Below, piece after piece: positions 37,130 through 46,234 of a DNA stretch of 64,000 nt. Position 1 is the stretch's first letter, and each line of letters starts with the position of its first letter. The stretch comes from Biformimicrobium ophioploci. GTDB taxonomy: Bacteria; Pseudomonadota; Gammaproteobacteria; Pseudomonadales; Cellvibrionaceae. Position numbers and translations under genes: made by a program. The stretch lies in NCBI RefSeq assembly GCF_030270605.1, contig NZ_BSYJ01000001.1:310001-374000 (forward strand). The letters run 5' to 3'. The notes beneath the pieces were generated by a model. It was not told where the DNA came from. It saw only the letters and a program-made list of their open reading frames with translations, and searched no databases.

Positions 37130-38215
37130 TTACTTTCCCGCGTAGGTTACACGGTAGATCACACCGCCCTGGTCATCCGACACCAGCATGGCGCCATCGG
37201 GCATCACCAGCAGGTCTACCGGGCGGCCCCAGTTATTCTCCCCCTCGAGCCAGCCGTCGATAAACGGTTCGTAGGCGGTCGCCTTGCCGTTTTCATCCAG
37301 GGTCACCAGCGTCACCCGGTATCCGATCTTTTTACTGCGGTTCCAGGAGCCGTGCTCGGCAATAAACACCTGGTTGCGGTATTGCGCCGGGAATTGGTCG
37401 CCGGTGTAGAACTTGATACCCAGTGGCGCCACATGGGGGCCGAGGTTCTGGACCGGAGGTACGTAGTCTGCACAGCTTTTGCCTTCACCGAATTCAGGGT
37501 CGAGGGTATCGCCCTGATGGCAGTAGGGGTAACCAAAATGCATGCCCGCTTTCGGGGCGCGGTTCAGTTCGCAGGCAGGCATGTCATCGCCCATCATGTC
37601 GCGACCGTTTTCAGTGAACCAGAGCTCCCCGGTTTGCGGGTGCCAGGTAAAGCCGACGGTATTGCGCACGCCTTTGGCAAAGGTTTCCATTTTCTTGCCA
37701 TCCGGGCTGATACGGCGGATTTCTGCAAACCCTTCTTCATCGCAGATATTGCATGGCGCGCCCACTGGCACATACAACCAGCCATCCGGTCCGAAAGCGA
37801 TATATTTCCAGCCGTGGTGACGGTCCGGGAACTGGTCGGTAACCACGACCGGCTCCGGCGGGTTATCGAGCCGCGCCTCGATATCATCGAAACGCAGGAT
37901 ACTGGTCACCGCGCTGACCCAGAGCGCGCCATCACGAAAGGCGACACCGGTCGGCTGGTAGAGGTCCTCGGCAATGGTAATGACGCGGTCCGCACGATTG
38001 TCTCCGTCGTCATCGCGCAGTGCATAGACCTTGCCCTCGCGGCGGCTGCCTACAAAGATGGTCCCCTTGTCACCCCGCGCCATATGGCGCGCATTCGTCA
38101 CGCCATCGGCGAACACCTCAATTTTAAATCCCTCGGGCAGGCGCAGCTTGTCCAGAGGCACTTCGGCGAAAGCAAAGTTGCTGGCCAGGGCGAGCAGAAT
38201 CACTCCAAGTCGCAT
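37130..38215 (-). CDS. sorbosone dehydrogenase-like beta-propeller protein
   Basis: Periplasmic protein of the soluble PQQ-type glucose/sorbosone dehydrogenase family, 361 residues. A signal peptide ends at NFAFA (about residue 17), followed by a six-bladed propeller with LPEGFKIEVFADGV at the start, DDGDNRADRV, HHGWKYIAFGPDGWLYV, HPQTGELWFTENGRD, HFGYPYCHQG and the final blade GAMLVSDDQGGVIYRV. Four cysteines in NICDE, PACEL and neighbours may be structural. PQQ binding cannot be confirmed by eye. GGGAGA lies 7 bp before the ATG at 38215. Confidence 0.85.
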   Translation of the reverse strand: MRLGVILLALASNFAFAEVPLDKLRLPEGFKIEVFADGVTNARHMARGDKGTIFVGSRREGKVYALRDDDGDNRADRVITIAEDLYQPTGVAFRDGALWVSAVTSILRFDDIEARLDNPPEPVVVTDQFPDRHHGWKYIAFGPDGWLYVPVGAPCNICDEEGFAEIRRISPDGKKMETFAKGVRNTVGFTWHPQTGELWFTENGRDMMGDDMPACELNRAPKAGMHFGYPYCHQGDTLDPEFGEGKSCADYVPPVQNLGPHVAPLGIKFYTGDQFPAQYRNQVFIAEHGSWNRSKKIGYRVTLVTLDENGKATAYEPFIDGWLEGENNWGRPVDLLVMPDGAMLVSDDQGGVIYRVTYAGK

Positions 38216-38249
38216 TGGTATTCTCCCGGTATTCTTTCCCAATATTCGG

Positions 38250-39770
38250 TTACTGTTGCTCGAGGGCTTCGAGTTGCTGCTGGTGCGGCCGGAACCTTGG
38301 CAGGTTCGACTCGCAGAAGGCGCGTACCGCGTCGATGCTATCGCCCCGCCGCGCCGGATCGGCTTTCAGCCGGACGGGAAAGCGACCCATTCCCGCGAGC
38401 AGGCAGTACCAGCTCGGGCCCGAATAGATCAGCTTGGCGCCCTCGCGCTCGAGCATCGCGTCAAAGTCACTATCGCCATCCCACACCGCCAGGATGGCTC
38501 GCAAGCGCTCGGATATGTGGATTTCCTCACGTGCAGCGCGCCAGTATGGGGTGTCGTCGCGGTTGTTGAGCGCATAGTGGGCAGCCACATAATCCAGCAC
38601 CCCGTCAAACAGCTCGTTGATGTGCAGATTGTATGCTTCCTGTATGCCCTGTTGCTCTCTGCATATCGCAGAATCCATGGTGCCCGGCTCAAAACGCTCA
38701 AGGAAGCGCTCAATGGTGAATTGCACCAGCATCAGCGCCGTGGCTTCCAGCGGCTCGATAAAGCCCTGCGACAGTCCGACAGCGAGGCAGTTGCCGTGCC
38801 AGTGCTGTTCAGTGCGGCCCACCCGCATTTTTACATGGTTCAGCCTGGTCTCGTCTGCCAGGCCGAGTTTTTCGCGCAGCTCCTGGCCCGCCTGATCCGC
38901 GCTGATAAAGCGGTCGCTGTAGACATACCCACAGCCGGTGCGGGTCTGCAGCGGAATGCGCCACATCCAGCCGGCGGACATCGCCTCGGAGACCGTTTCC
39001 GAGATCAACGGCGCATCATCGTCGCGCGGCACCTGCACCGTCACAGCGGCATTGTTGTACAGGGTGTCGCTGAACTCGCGGAACCGGTAGCCCGGCATGC
39101 CGCCGATCAGCATGGCCCGGAAGCCGGTGCAGTCGACGAAGAAGTCCGCCTCGATATGGCCGGCGGACGCCGCCCGCACCGCGACAACCCGGTCGCCGTC
39201 ACGCTCGACATGTTCCACCGTATCGACGATATGGCGCACACCCAAAGACCGGGCTTTTTCCCGCAGGAATGCCCCGAGCAGCCCAGCATCGAAGTGGTAG
39301 CCGTAGTCCATCTCGAACGGCATGGGCTGCGCGGCAACCGGCGCGCGCGCGGATGCAGACAGGAATGGGGCGTGAAAGAAATCCGTGGGGTTGGCAGGCA
39401 CGTCGAGGCCGCTGCGACGCAAATTGGCGTTGCGGAAAAACTCCATTCCGACCTCGCGGTCAAGCGGCGAGAAAAACGGGTGGTAGTAGGATTCGTAGCC
39501 GGTCGCCGTGGACCAGTTGGGGAAGCGGATACCGCATTTGTAGGTGGCATTGCAGGCCGGCATCCACTCGGACTCGGGGATTTCGAGGGTCCGGAAAAAG
39601 GATTTCAGGTAGGGAGTGCTGCCCTCGCCAACGCCAATGGTGCCGATCTGGTCTGACTCCAGCAGTGCGATTTCAACGCCCTGCCCGTGCCAGTACTTTG
39701 CCATCAGGTTGGCGGCCATCCAGCCGGCGGTACCGCCGCCGACTATCAAAACAGAAAAGGGCTTGTCCAA
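38250..39770 (-). CDS. flavin-dependent tryptophan halogenase family protein
   Basis: A 506-residue FAD-dependent halogenase-fold enzyme. It has the GGGTAGWMAA dinucleotide motif (residues 11-20), GVGEGSTP near 47-54, the catalytic lysine region ATYKCGIRFPNW near 80, the WxWxIP signature as WMWRIP near 258, and a late SQGFIEPLEATAL segment. Reduced FAD would come from a separate reductase. The family, best known for tryptophan, is widespread next to TonB receptors in marine bacteria, and the true substrate is often unknown. It heads an operon with the sorbosone-dehydrogenase-like gene and a TonB receptor, and is divergent from a second halogenase. Confidence 0.88.
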   Translation of the reverse strand: MDKPFSVLIVGGGTAGWMAANLMAKYWHGQGVEIALLESDQIGTIGVGEGSTPYLKSFFRTLEIPESEWMPACNATYKCGIRFPNWSTATGYESYYHPFFSPLDREVGMEFFRNANLRRSGLDVPANPTDFFHAPFLSASARAPVAAQPMPFEMDYGYHFDAGLLGAFLREKARSLGVRHIVDTVEHVERDGDRVVAVRAASAGHIEADFFVDCTGFRAMLIGGMPGYRFREFSDTLYNNAAVTVQVPRDDDAPLISETVSEAMSAGWMWRIPLQTRTGCGYVYSDRFISADQAGQELREKLGLADETRLNHVKMRVGRTEQHWHGNCLAVGLSQGFIEPLEATALMLVQFTIERFLERFEPGTMDSAICREQQGIQEAYNLHINELFDGVLDYVAAHYALNNRDDTPYWRAAREEIHISERLRAILAVWDGDSDFDAMLEREGAKLIYSGPSWYCLLAGMGRFPVRLKADPARRGDSIDAVRAFCESNLPRFRPHQQQLEALEQQ

Positions 39771-39923
39771 AGCGCGCTCCAGCGATTCCTGCAGGCTGCC
39801 AATTGCACAAAAATGGCGCTATTCAGGCCTGCCCGCAGGGATTAAGATAATTCGATAAATCCAGTTAGAACAAAGCATTACAACATCGAACAGGGCCGCA
39901 AACAACGGCACTGCGGGGGCCGC

Positions 39924-41480
39924 TTGAGCAACATTAAAGACATATTGATCGTAGGCGGCGGTACCGCCGGCTGGCTGGCTGCAGCTTCCCTGGCACGCCA
40001 GCTGAATATTCTCGAAGACCCGGAGATGAGCATCACCCTGGTGGAGTCACCGGACACGCCCACCATTGGCGTTGGCGAGGGCACCTGGCCCACCATGCGC
40101 AGCACCCTGAAACGCATCGGCATCGATGAGACGGATTTTATTCGCGAATGCGATGTGTCCTTCAAACAGGGGACCAAATTCGTCAACTGGCACCAGCTCA
40201 ACGAAGATGGCAGCGACGCGGCCTACCATCACTCTTTCGAGCTGCCCCACGGACAGTGGCGCACCTCACCGGGCCCCTACTGGCAGATGCTGGAAAAGGA
40301 ACTGGGCCTACCCTATGCCGAAGCCATTTCGGTCCAGCCCCACGCCTGCCGGGAACACTTCGCCCCCAAGACCATGACCACGCCCGCCTACGAGGGCATC
40401 CTCAATTACGCCTACCACCTGGATGCCGGCAAGTTTGCGAAGATGCTGGCCCGCTTTGCCACCGAACAGCTCGGCGTCAGGCATGTGCAGGCGCATATCG
40501 AACAGGCCCACCTAGACGAAGATGGCTACATCCGTTCGGTCAGTACGCGCGAGGCCGGTGAGCTGCACGGGGATTTCTTTGTGGATTGCAGCGGCTTCAC
40601 CAGCCTGTTGCTGGACAAGACCTACAACATACCGTTCCGGTCCGTCAGCGATACCCTGTTCGTCAACAGCGCGATCGCCATACAGACGCCATATGAAAGC
40701 GAAGACGCACCCATAGCGAGCCCCACTATTTCCACCGCGCAGAAGGCCGGCTGGATCTGGGACATCGGCCTGCAGAGCCGGCGCGGTACCGGTCATGTCT
40801 ACAGCGATAATTACATGAGTGACGACGAAGCCGAGACCACACTGCGCCGTTACCTGGGCCCGGCATCAGAAAACCTGGATGCAAAGCTGATCAAGATGCG
40901 GCTCGGTTACCGGGAGAAAGTCTTTCACAAGAACTGCGTCGCCATTGGGCTGTCAGCGGCCTTCCTGGAGCCGCTCGAGGCCAGCGCAATCTTCCTGATC
41001 GAGGCGTCCTGCAATATGCTCGGGGAGCTGTTCCCGGACTCACGGGAAATGATGTCGCTGCTGGAGAAAAAATATAACCAATCGTTCCTAAAACGCTGGC
41101 ATGCCGTGGTGGACTTCATCAAACTGCACTACGTACTGTCTGGCCGAACCGACTCCGAGTTCTGGATTGACAATACCAATCCCGGTACGGTGCCTGACAC
41201 GCTGAAAGCGCACCTCGAGTTCTGGGCCCACCACCCCCCAAGCCGGTTCGAACTATCCAGTGCACTGGAGCCGTTCGTGCGTGAAAGCTATGAGTTCATT
41301 CTGTATGGCATGGGCCACCACAGCCGCTACACGCCCAACCCGGCGCGACTGCCACACCTGGATTATGCGCGGGAGAACTTTGCCCGTATCGCGCAGACGC
41401 GCAAGGAAATGCCAGAGCACCTGGTCACTAACCGCCGGTTACTGGAACAGTTGCAAAAGCATCGCTTCCAGGCGATCTGA
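39924..41480 (+). CDS. second flavin-dependent halogenase family protein
   Basis: A 518-residue relative of the halogenase on the other side of the divergent promoter region. It has GGGTAGWLAA (residues 10-19), GVGEGTWP, the catalytic lysine region VSFKQGTKFVNW, and WIWDIG at the place of the WxWxIP signature, so the final Pro is replaced by Gly. It keeps GLSAAFLEPLEASAIF. The TTG start at 39924 matches the family N-terminus; no in-frame ATG exists upstream. The altered signature suggests a different substrate or a non-halogenating role. Confidence 0.86.
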   Translation: MSNIKDILIVGGGTAGWLAAASLARQLNILEDPEMSITLVESPDTPTIGVGEGTWPTMRSTLKRIGIDETDFIRECDVSFKQGTKFVNWHQLNEDGSDAAYHHSFELPHGQWRTSPGPYWQMLEKELGLPYAEAISVQPHACREHFAPKTMTTPAYEGILNYAYHLDAGKFAKMLARFATEQLGVRHVQAHIEQAHLDEDGYIRSVSTREAGELHGDFFVDCSGFTSLLLDKTYNIPFRSVSDTLFVNSAIAIQTPYESEDAPIASPTISTAQKAGWIWDIGLQSRRGTGHVYSDNYMSDDEAETTLRRYLGPASENLDAKLIKMRLGYREKVFHKNCVAIGLSAAFLEPLEASAIFLIEASCNMLGELFPDSREMMSLLEKKYNQSFLKRWHAVVDFIKLHYVLSGRTDSEFWIDNTNPGTVPDTLKAHLEFWAHHPPSRFELSSALEPFVRESYEFILYGMGHHSRYTPNPARLPHLDYARENFARIAQTRKEMPEHLVTNRRLLEQLQKHRFQAI

Positions 41481-41500
41481 GCAGAAAAATTTCAGGCATA

Positions 41501-41530
41501 AAAAAACCGGCGTTTTCACGCCGGTTTTTT
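41501..41530. terminator. bidirectional intrinsic terminator
   Basis: AAAAAACCGGCG, loop TTTTCA, CGCCGGTTTTTT between the convergent halogenase 2 and TonB receptor genes; it works in both directions. Confidence 0.9.
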
Positions 41531-41570
41531 CGTTCTGGATCCGGTGCCCGAAGGCACCGGAAAAACAGCA

Positions 41571-44258
41571 TCAGAACTTGACAGAAGCATTCGCAAACCA
41601 GCGGGTGCCACCATCATTGATCAGCTGGAACAGACCATCCCAGTTGTCCTGGGAGTTTTTGGTGCGATACAGCTCACCAGTCAGGTTCACGCCCTGCAGG
41701 CTGACAGTGATGTTCTCGGTCACTTCCGCAGAGAACGCTACGTCCAGGGAGGTGAACGCTTCAGTTTCGGAGGCAGTGCCGATACGGATGCCGTTGAAGA
41801 ACTCACCACGGTGGTTCGCCATCAGACGCGCACTGTAACGATCGTTCTCCCAGTAACCGGTTACGTTCCACATATCCTCGGAGTTACCCGGCAGGTTCAG
41901 ACCTGACTCACCCATGTTGTCGATGACTTCCGCATCGGTGAAGGTGTAGTTGGCACTGACACCGAAGCCGTAGGCCAGCTCGGTCTGCAGTTGCAGCTCG
42001 AGGCCCTGCAGCTTGGCTTCACCGCCGTTACGGGTACGGGATACCTCGATATCCGCATCGATCTCATTACCGGAGTTTTCCTCGATGATGCGCAGGTTCT
42101 CGATCTCTGAGAAGGAGAACAGGAAGGAATCGATATCCTTGCGGAAGTAGGTCGCACTCGCCAAGGCGCCGTCAGCGAAGTACCACTCAACACCCAGATC
42201 CAGCTGGGTAGCGATCCACGGATCCAGGTACGGGTTACCCGCAGAGCCGGTCAGGGTGGTGCTGTTGTAGCTGAAGGTGTTGCGCAGGTCCTGGTAGTTC
42301 GGCAGCGCCATAACACGCGCTGCGGCACCACGAATCAACAGGTCATCGTTGATTGCGTAGACCACGTTCAGGCTTGGCAGGATCTCGTTGTAGTCATTGG
42401 TGGTCGGGACGTTCAGAACGTCTTCACCGTTGGCCACCTGGTTCGCAATGGAAGTCAGGTCGTAGTCGACGTAACGGATACCGAAGTTACCGCTGAATTT
42501 GTCGTATTCGAACTCCGCCATGGCGTAGAGCGCCAGCTTTTCTTCTTCAATCTTGTAGAAGTCGCTGAGGCTTTCACGCTGCATGGTGTTGCCCGGTGTC
42601 AGGTCGCCAGACAGGCTGCGGATACCATCCAGGTCCAGGGTCGGCAGGCAGGTCAGGGTGTTTGCCTTTGCCGTTTCCTCATACTGGCCACAACCGGTGT
42701 CTACCGGCAGGTCAGCATAGGTCGCGCCGGAGGCGAGGCTCGCCGGAATCAGGGCATCGAAGCTGTACAGGTGACGCTCGTTGGTGTGATCCTGGTACTT
42801 GAGGCCAGTCTTCACGGAAGTAATGTAACCGGCATTATCCAGCGGCACGGTCAGGTCGAACTGCGCGTAGGTTTCCTCGTCGGAATCCATGATATGCGGG
42901 TTGTTCGGGCGGATCGACAGCGGGTAGCTGGCCGGGTTGGACGGATCGAAACCGTCGAACTCGACACCCAGCTTGTTGCCGGTCAGGTCGAGGGTCAGTA
43001 CCTCATCACCGGTCAGGCTGGTTGCGCCGATGTTGGTGGAGTCGATGCGGCCGGAGTAACCGATCACGATGATATCGCCTTCCGCTTCGGTGTGACCGAC
43101 TTGCACGTGCGCCTCGAACAGGTCGTGCGTGTAAGTGGCATCCAGGTCAAACGCCTGAGCTTCCGGGTTGGTGTTACGGAAGAAGGAATCCGGACCAAAC
43201 CAGTAGTCATCGCCACCATCACCGGAAACATTGGCGAGGATAGAGTCGTGACGCAGAATGCCGTTACCAGCCGGGAACTGCTGGGAAGCGGTTACGTTGC
43301 TGATGTCGTTGGTACGGCCCGGAATTACCAGGTAGTTGGAGTTGACGTTGTCCGCAGACAGGTCGAAGTTCAGGTAGTTGGCAGTGATGTCCAGCCTTTC
43401 GGTCGGACGATACTGGGCAGTGAAGTTGTACGCGGTACGCTCACGCTGCTGCTGGAAAATCGCGTGGCCAGCACCCCAGGTGGCATTGGTGTATCCACCG
43501 TCCGGGTCTACGTTCTTGCTGCCAACGCCGGTGCCATAGTAGTTCTCCATGGCATCGTAGGTGGTGAAACGTTCCTGGTGGCTCGCGGTTACGAGGAAAC
43601 CGATTTTCTCATCGTCGGACTTCCAGCTGTAGAGACCGGAGTAAGCCGGGTCCCAACGCTCTGCATTTTCGGAGTACTGGGACTCAAAAGACGCACGCAT
43701 GGTGTTGGCGTCCAGATCCAGCGGCTTGGCGGTCTTGATGTTTACCACACCGCCAACAGATCCGTCTGGCAGGTCGGCACGCGGGGACTTGTAGACCTCA
43801 AGGGAGGATACCAGCTCGGCGGCCAGCATATCGGAACGGAAGCCACGAGTTGGACGGTAGCCTTCGAACCACTGCGCTGTGGAGATGGCCTGGCCGTTCA
43901 GGTAAGTCAGGCTCAGCGCCGGGTCCAGGCCACGGATGCTGACACCGTCGGCCTCGCCGAAGCGACGCTCGATACCAACGCCCGGGATACGCATCAGCGC
44001 ATCACCGATGTTCTTGTCGGGGAACTTGCCGATATCTTCGGCAGTAATGCTGTCCATGACCATGGTCGCGTAACGCTTGGCGTCGATGGCCTTTTCCAGG
44101 GACGCCTTGAAGCCGACAACCTCGACTTCTTCAATTACGTCTACTTTCTTGTCTTTCTGCTGCTCTTCCTGAGCCATGGCGAGCGGCGCAGTTACGCCAG
44201 CGAGTGCCAGGGCAATACCGCTAGCCAGCATGTTTTTACGAAATACGTTCGATGACAT
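41571..44258 (-). CDS. TonB-dependent receptor, large (Xanthomonas/Caulobacter type)
   Basis: An 895-residue outer-membrane receptor. It has a signal peptide cleaved after PLAMA (about residue 28), a TonB-box-like IEEVEVVGFKAS near residue 42, and a plug with DAKRYATMVMDSITAEDIGKFPDKNIGDALMRIPGV, the hallmark of the large TIGR01782-type receptors linked to uptake of glycans and other carbon compounds. The barrel runs to the terminal RWFANASVKF. The ATG at 44258 is preferred over upstream in-frame codons that encode no signal. It is convergent with halogenase 2; such receptor/halogenase pairs are common in marine bacteria. Confidence 0.92.
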   Translation of the reverse strand: MSSNVFRKNMLASGIALALAGVTAPLAMAQEEQQKDKKVDVIEEVEVVGFKASLEKAIDAKRYATMVMDSITAEDIGKFPDKNIGDALMRIPGVGIERRFGEADGVSIRGLDPALSLTYLNGQAISTAQWFEGYRPTRGFRSDMLAAELVSSLEVYKSPRADLPDGSVGGVVNIKTAKPLDLDANTMRASFESQYSENAERWDPAYSGLYSWKSDDEKIGFLVTASHQERFTTYDAMENYYGTGVGSKNVDPDGGYTNATWGAGHAIFQQQRERTAYNFTAQYRPTERLDITANYLNFDLSADNVNSNYLVIPGRTNDISNVTASQQFPAGNGILRHDSILANVSGDGGDDYWFGPDSFFRNTNPEAQAFDLDATYTHDLFEAHVQVGHTEAEGDIIVIGYSGRIDSTNIGATSLTGDEVLTLDLTGNKLGVEFDGFDPSNPASYPLSIRPNNPHIMDSDEETYAQFDLTVPLDNAGYITSVKTGLKYQDHTNERHLYSFDALIPASLASGATYADLPVDTGCGQYEETAKANTLTCLPTLDLDGIRSLSGDLTPGNTMQRESLSDFYKIEEEKLALYAMAEFEYDKFSGNFGIRYVDYDLTSIANQVANGEDVLNVPTTNDYNEILPSLNVVYAINDDLLIRGAAARVMALPNYQDLRNTFSYNSTTLTGSAGNPYLDPWIATQLDLGVEWYFADGALASATYFRKDIDSFLFSFSEIENLRIIEENSGNEIDADIEVSRTRNGGEAKLQGLELQLQTELAYGFGVSANYTFTDAEVIDNMGESGLNLPGNSEDMWNVTGYWENDRYSARLMANHRGEFFNGIRIGTASETEAFTSLDVAFSAEVTENITVSLQGVNLTGELYRTKNSQDNWDGLFQLINDGGTRWFANASVKF

Positions 44259-44643
44259 AGCTTTTTCCGGTCTTATCGTTATGTAAGTGGTACAAGGGCG
44301 TCTGTGCACAAATGACATCGCTGTCATTTGCCGGAAAAAAAATAGCCACCGCATCCGTAGCACTTCAACGCACATTGTCAGTACCGCACAAATCCCCCTA
44401 AGACCAGGTAGCCCGTGTGTCTGCTGCCTTGGACCTGGAAAGTGGCGGTCTTTGGCATTTTGTATTTATTCGTAGCAGTTTTTTAGTAGGCCGGAGCAGC
44501 TTCCACAACAATTACTGCGGGATTGCGCCGAAATTGCACATGCGAGCAAGGATGATAGCCGCTGGGCAATAGCAGGAATCCAGCTTTTGGTTCGCGGCTG
44601 GCAGACAGCAAAGAAATTTCGCGCCAAAAAATTCCCGTATACA
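44259..44643. other. intergenic stretch upstream of the TonB receptor
   Basis: 385 bp with no convincing gene. It must contain the minus-strand promoter of the large TonB receptor. Some frames of 60-100 codons exist on the minus strand but lack ribosome binding sites and recognisable features. Confidence 0.5.
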
Positions 44644-44671
44644 TTGACTTCGATCGACCCCTGCATAAACT
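44644..44671 (+). promoter_or_regulatory. sigma-70-type promoter candidate upstream of rtcB
   Basis: TTGACT, 16 bases, TAAACT: a near-consensus -35 box and a fair -10 box. Transcription would begin near 44678 and read into the structured region that ends at a terminator before rtcB. A second perfect TTGACA stands at about 44732 but its -10 region is poor. Confidence 0.45.
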
Positions 44672-44677
44672 GCGAGC

Positions 44678-44846
44678 CAAGTTATCAATACCACCGGGCC
44701 TAGCCCATTCTTTGGAGAGATGAAATGCGTTTGACAGTTTTGGTAAACCGGTTTCTCTAGACGCCTTTCATGCGCCCACGCTTGAAAGGCAAGCACGCCT
44801 TTCAAGCCAGCAGCCCCAAGAGCCCTGGCTAACGCCGGGGCTTTTT
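44678..44846 (+). ncRNA. candidate structured leader RNA or small RNA before rtcB
   Basis: A stretch of about 170 bases ending in an intrinsic terminator (AGCCCC at 44812-44817, GGGGCT at 44837-44842, then TTTT). Just before it is a 10-bp perfect hairpin CTTGAAAGGC/GCCTTTCAAG (44781-44790 with 44797-44806). A third segment, ACGCCTTTCA at 44761-44770, could pair with the first arm instead, giving two mutually exclusive folds. No reading frame with a ribosome binding site is evident. It could be a terminator-controlled leader of rtcB (the gene starts 60 bp beyond) or a separate small RNA. Confidence 0.5.
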
Positions 44847-44906
44847 CGTTTACGGCCTCCGTAAAGGCATCACTAATATTTAAGTGGAGTTATCCAGGGG
44901 TGGACT

Positions 44907-46115
44907 ATGCCCGTAAAACTCATACTCAATAAAAATGCAGACGCAGGGTCTGTGCCGGTCAAGATTTTTACTGACCAGGTTGAACAGGCTGCGCTGCAGC
45001 AGCTGAAGAATATTGCCAGCCTGCCGATCATTTACTCGCATGTGGCAGCCATGCCGGACGTGCATCTTGGCAAGGGTGCCACCGTCGGCTCGGTCATTCC
45101 GACGCTGGACGCCATCATTCCGGCAGCAGTGGGCGTGGATATCGGCTGCGGCATGAACGCGGTGCGCACCTCGCTGAATGCGAGCCAGCTGCCCGATAAC
45201 CTGAAGCCACTGCGGAATGACATTGAAGCGCACGTGCCCGTCGGTTTCGGCAGGCACAAGATGATCAACGCGCGCGATACGGCCTGCAAGACACTAGCGC
45301 CTGGCGCGAACCGCCTGTTCGAGCAGCATCCGCAGCTACTAAAGATGCTGAAGCGACCACAGGAAACCTGGGTGACCCAGGTCGGTACCCTGGGCGGTGG
45401 TAACCACTTTATCGAGATCTGCCTCGATGAAAGCGATGCGATATGGATCATGCTGCACTCAGGCAGTCGCGGCATCGGCAACGCCATCGGCCAGTATTTT
45501 ATCCGCCTGGCGCAGCGGGATATGGGCGGGCACCTGCACCAGTTACCGGACAGGAACCTCGCGTATTTCCGTGAAGGCAATCCGAACTTCGATGCCTATA
45601 TCGAGGCGGTGAGCTGGGCGCAGGAATATGCGCGGGTGAATCGGCAGGAAATGATGAAGCTGGTGGTGAACTGCCTGAAACGACAGCTGCCAGCATTCAC
45701 ATTGACCGGCGAGGCGATCAACTGTCATCACAATTATGTGGTGCGGGAAAAGCACTTCAACCGCGATGTGTTCGTAACCCGCAAGGGCGCGATTGCTGCA
45801 AATGTGGATCAGCTGGGCATCATTCCCGGCTCCATGGGGACGCGCTCTTACATCGTCCGCGGCACCGGCAATGCCGAGTCTTTCTGTTCCTGTGCGCACG
45901 GTGCGGGCCGGCGCATGAGTCGCAGTGAGGCGAAGCGCCGCTTCAAGCGGCGCGACCTGGAAGAGCAGACTCGGGGCGTGCAGTGTCGCAAGGACAAGGG
46001 TGTGATCGATGAGATACCGGCAGCCTATAAGGATATCGACGAAGTCATGCAAAACCAGAGCGACCTGGTAGATGTGGTGCACACGCTGCGCCAGGTCATC
46101 TGTGTAAAAGGGTAA
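44907..46115 (+). CDS. rtcB: RNA-splicing ligase RtcB family
   Basis: Mn/GTP-dependent ligase joining 2',3'-cyclic phosphate (or 3'-phosphate) and 5'-OH RNA ends, through a histidine-GMP intermediate. The 402-residue product shows the metal ligands in PDVHLGKG, the cysteine in DIGCGMNA (about residue 75), GGGNHFIE (about 165), HSGSRGIG, and the nucleophile His331 in CAHGAGRRMSR. At about 400 residues it is the usual bacterial length. In E. coli rtcB is in a sigma-54-controlled operon with rtcA and rtcR; neither is here. Instead an unknown gene and a small basic protein follow. Confidence 0.94.
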   Translation: MPVKLILNKNADAGSVPVKIFTDQVEQAALQQLKNIASLPIIYSHVAAMPDVHLGKGATVGSVIPTLDAIIPAAVGVDIGCGMNAVRTSLNASQLPDNLKPLRNDIEAHVPVGFGRHKMINARDTACKTLAPGANRLFEQHPQLLKMLKRPQETWVTQVGTLGGGNHFIEICLDESDAIWIMLHSGSRGIGNAIGQYFIRLAQRDMGGHLHQLPDRNLAYFREGNPNFDAYIEAVSWAQEYARVNRQEMMKLVVNCLKRQLPAFTLTGEAINCHHNYVVREKHFNRDVFVTRKGAIAANVDQLGIIPGSMGTRSYIVRGTGNAESFCSCAHGAGRRMSRSEAKRRFKRRDLEEQTRGVQCRKDKGVIDEIPAAYKDIDEVMQNQSDLVDVVHTLRQVICVKG

Positions 46116-46144
46116 TGGAATTCAAATACAGGGAGGATCCACGA

Positions 46145-46234
46145 ATGACCGTGGACAACAGATATGGATATCGAACTGGCAAGGGAGATCATGGAGTGCC
46201 TCCCCAAAGAGCGCACCAAGTACTACTACTTTAA
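46145..46234 (+). other. 29-codon leader frame overlapping the next gene, possible shifted start
   Basis: GGGAGGA at 46131-46137 is ideally placed for an ATG at 46145, which opens a 29-codon frame ending at 46234. The long gene that begins at 46164 in another frame has no such site. Either the short frame couples translation of the long one, or a one-base indel has separated the real N-terminus from the rest, or a frameshift joins them. Confidence 0.4.

Noticed and set aside
36956-38569. A 537-codon plus-strand frame across the sorbosone-dehydrogenase-like gene
   Set aside because: It spans the boundary of two real minus-strand genes and has no recognisable protein features.
42771-44255. A 494-codon plus-strand frame opposite the large TonB receptor
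   Set aside because: The minus-strand frame encodes an unmistakable receptor with signal peptide, plug and barrel; the plus frame has no domain or start signal and is its shadow.
44710-44740. sigma-54 promoter for rtcB, as in E. coli
   Set aside because: The best GG...GC pair upstream has 11 rather than 10 intervening bases, and no rtcR activator gene is near.
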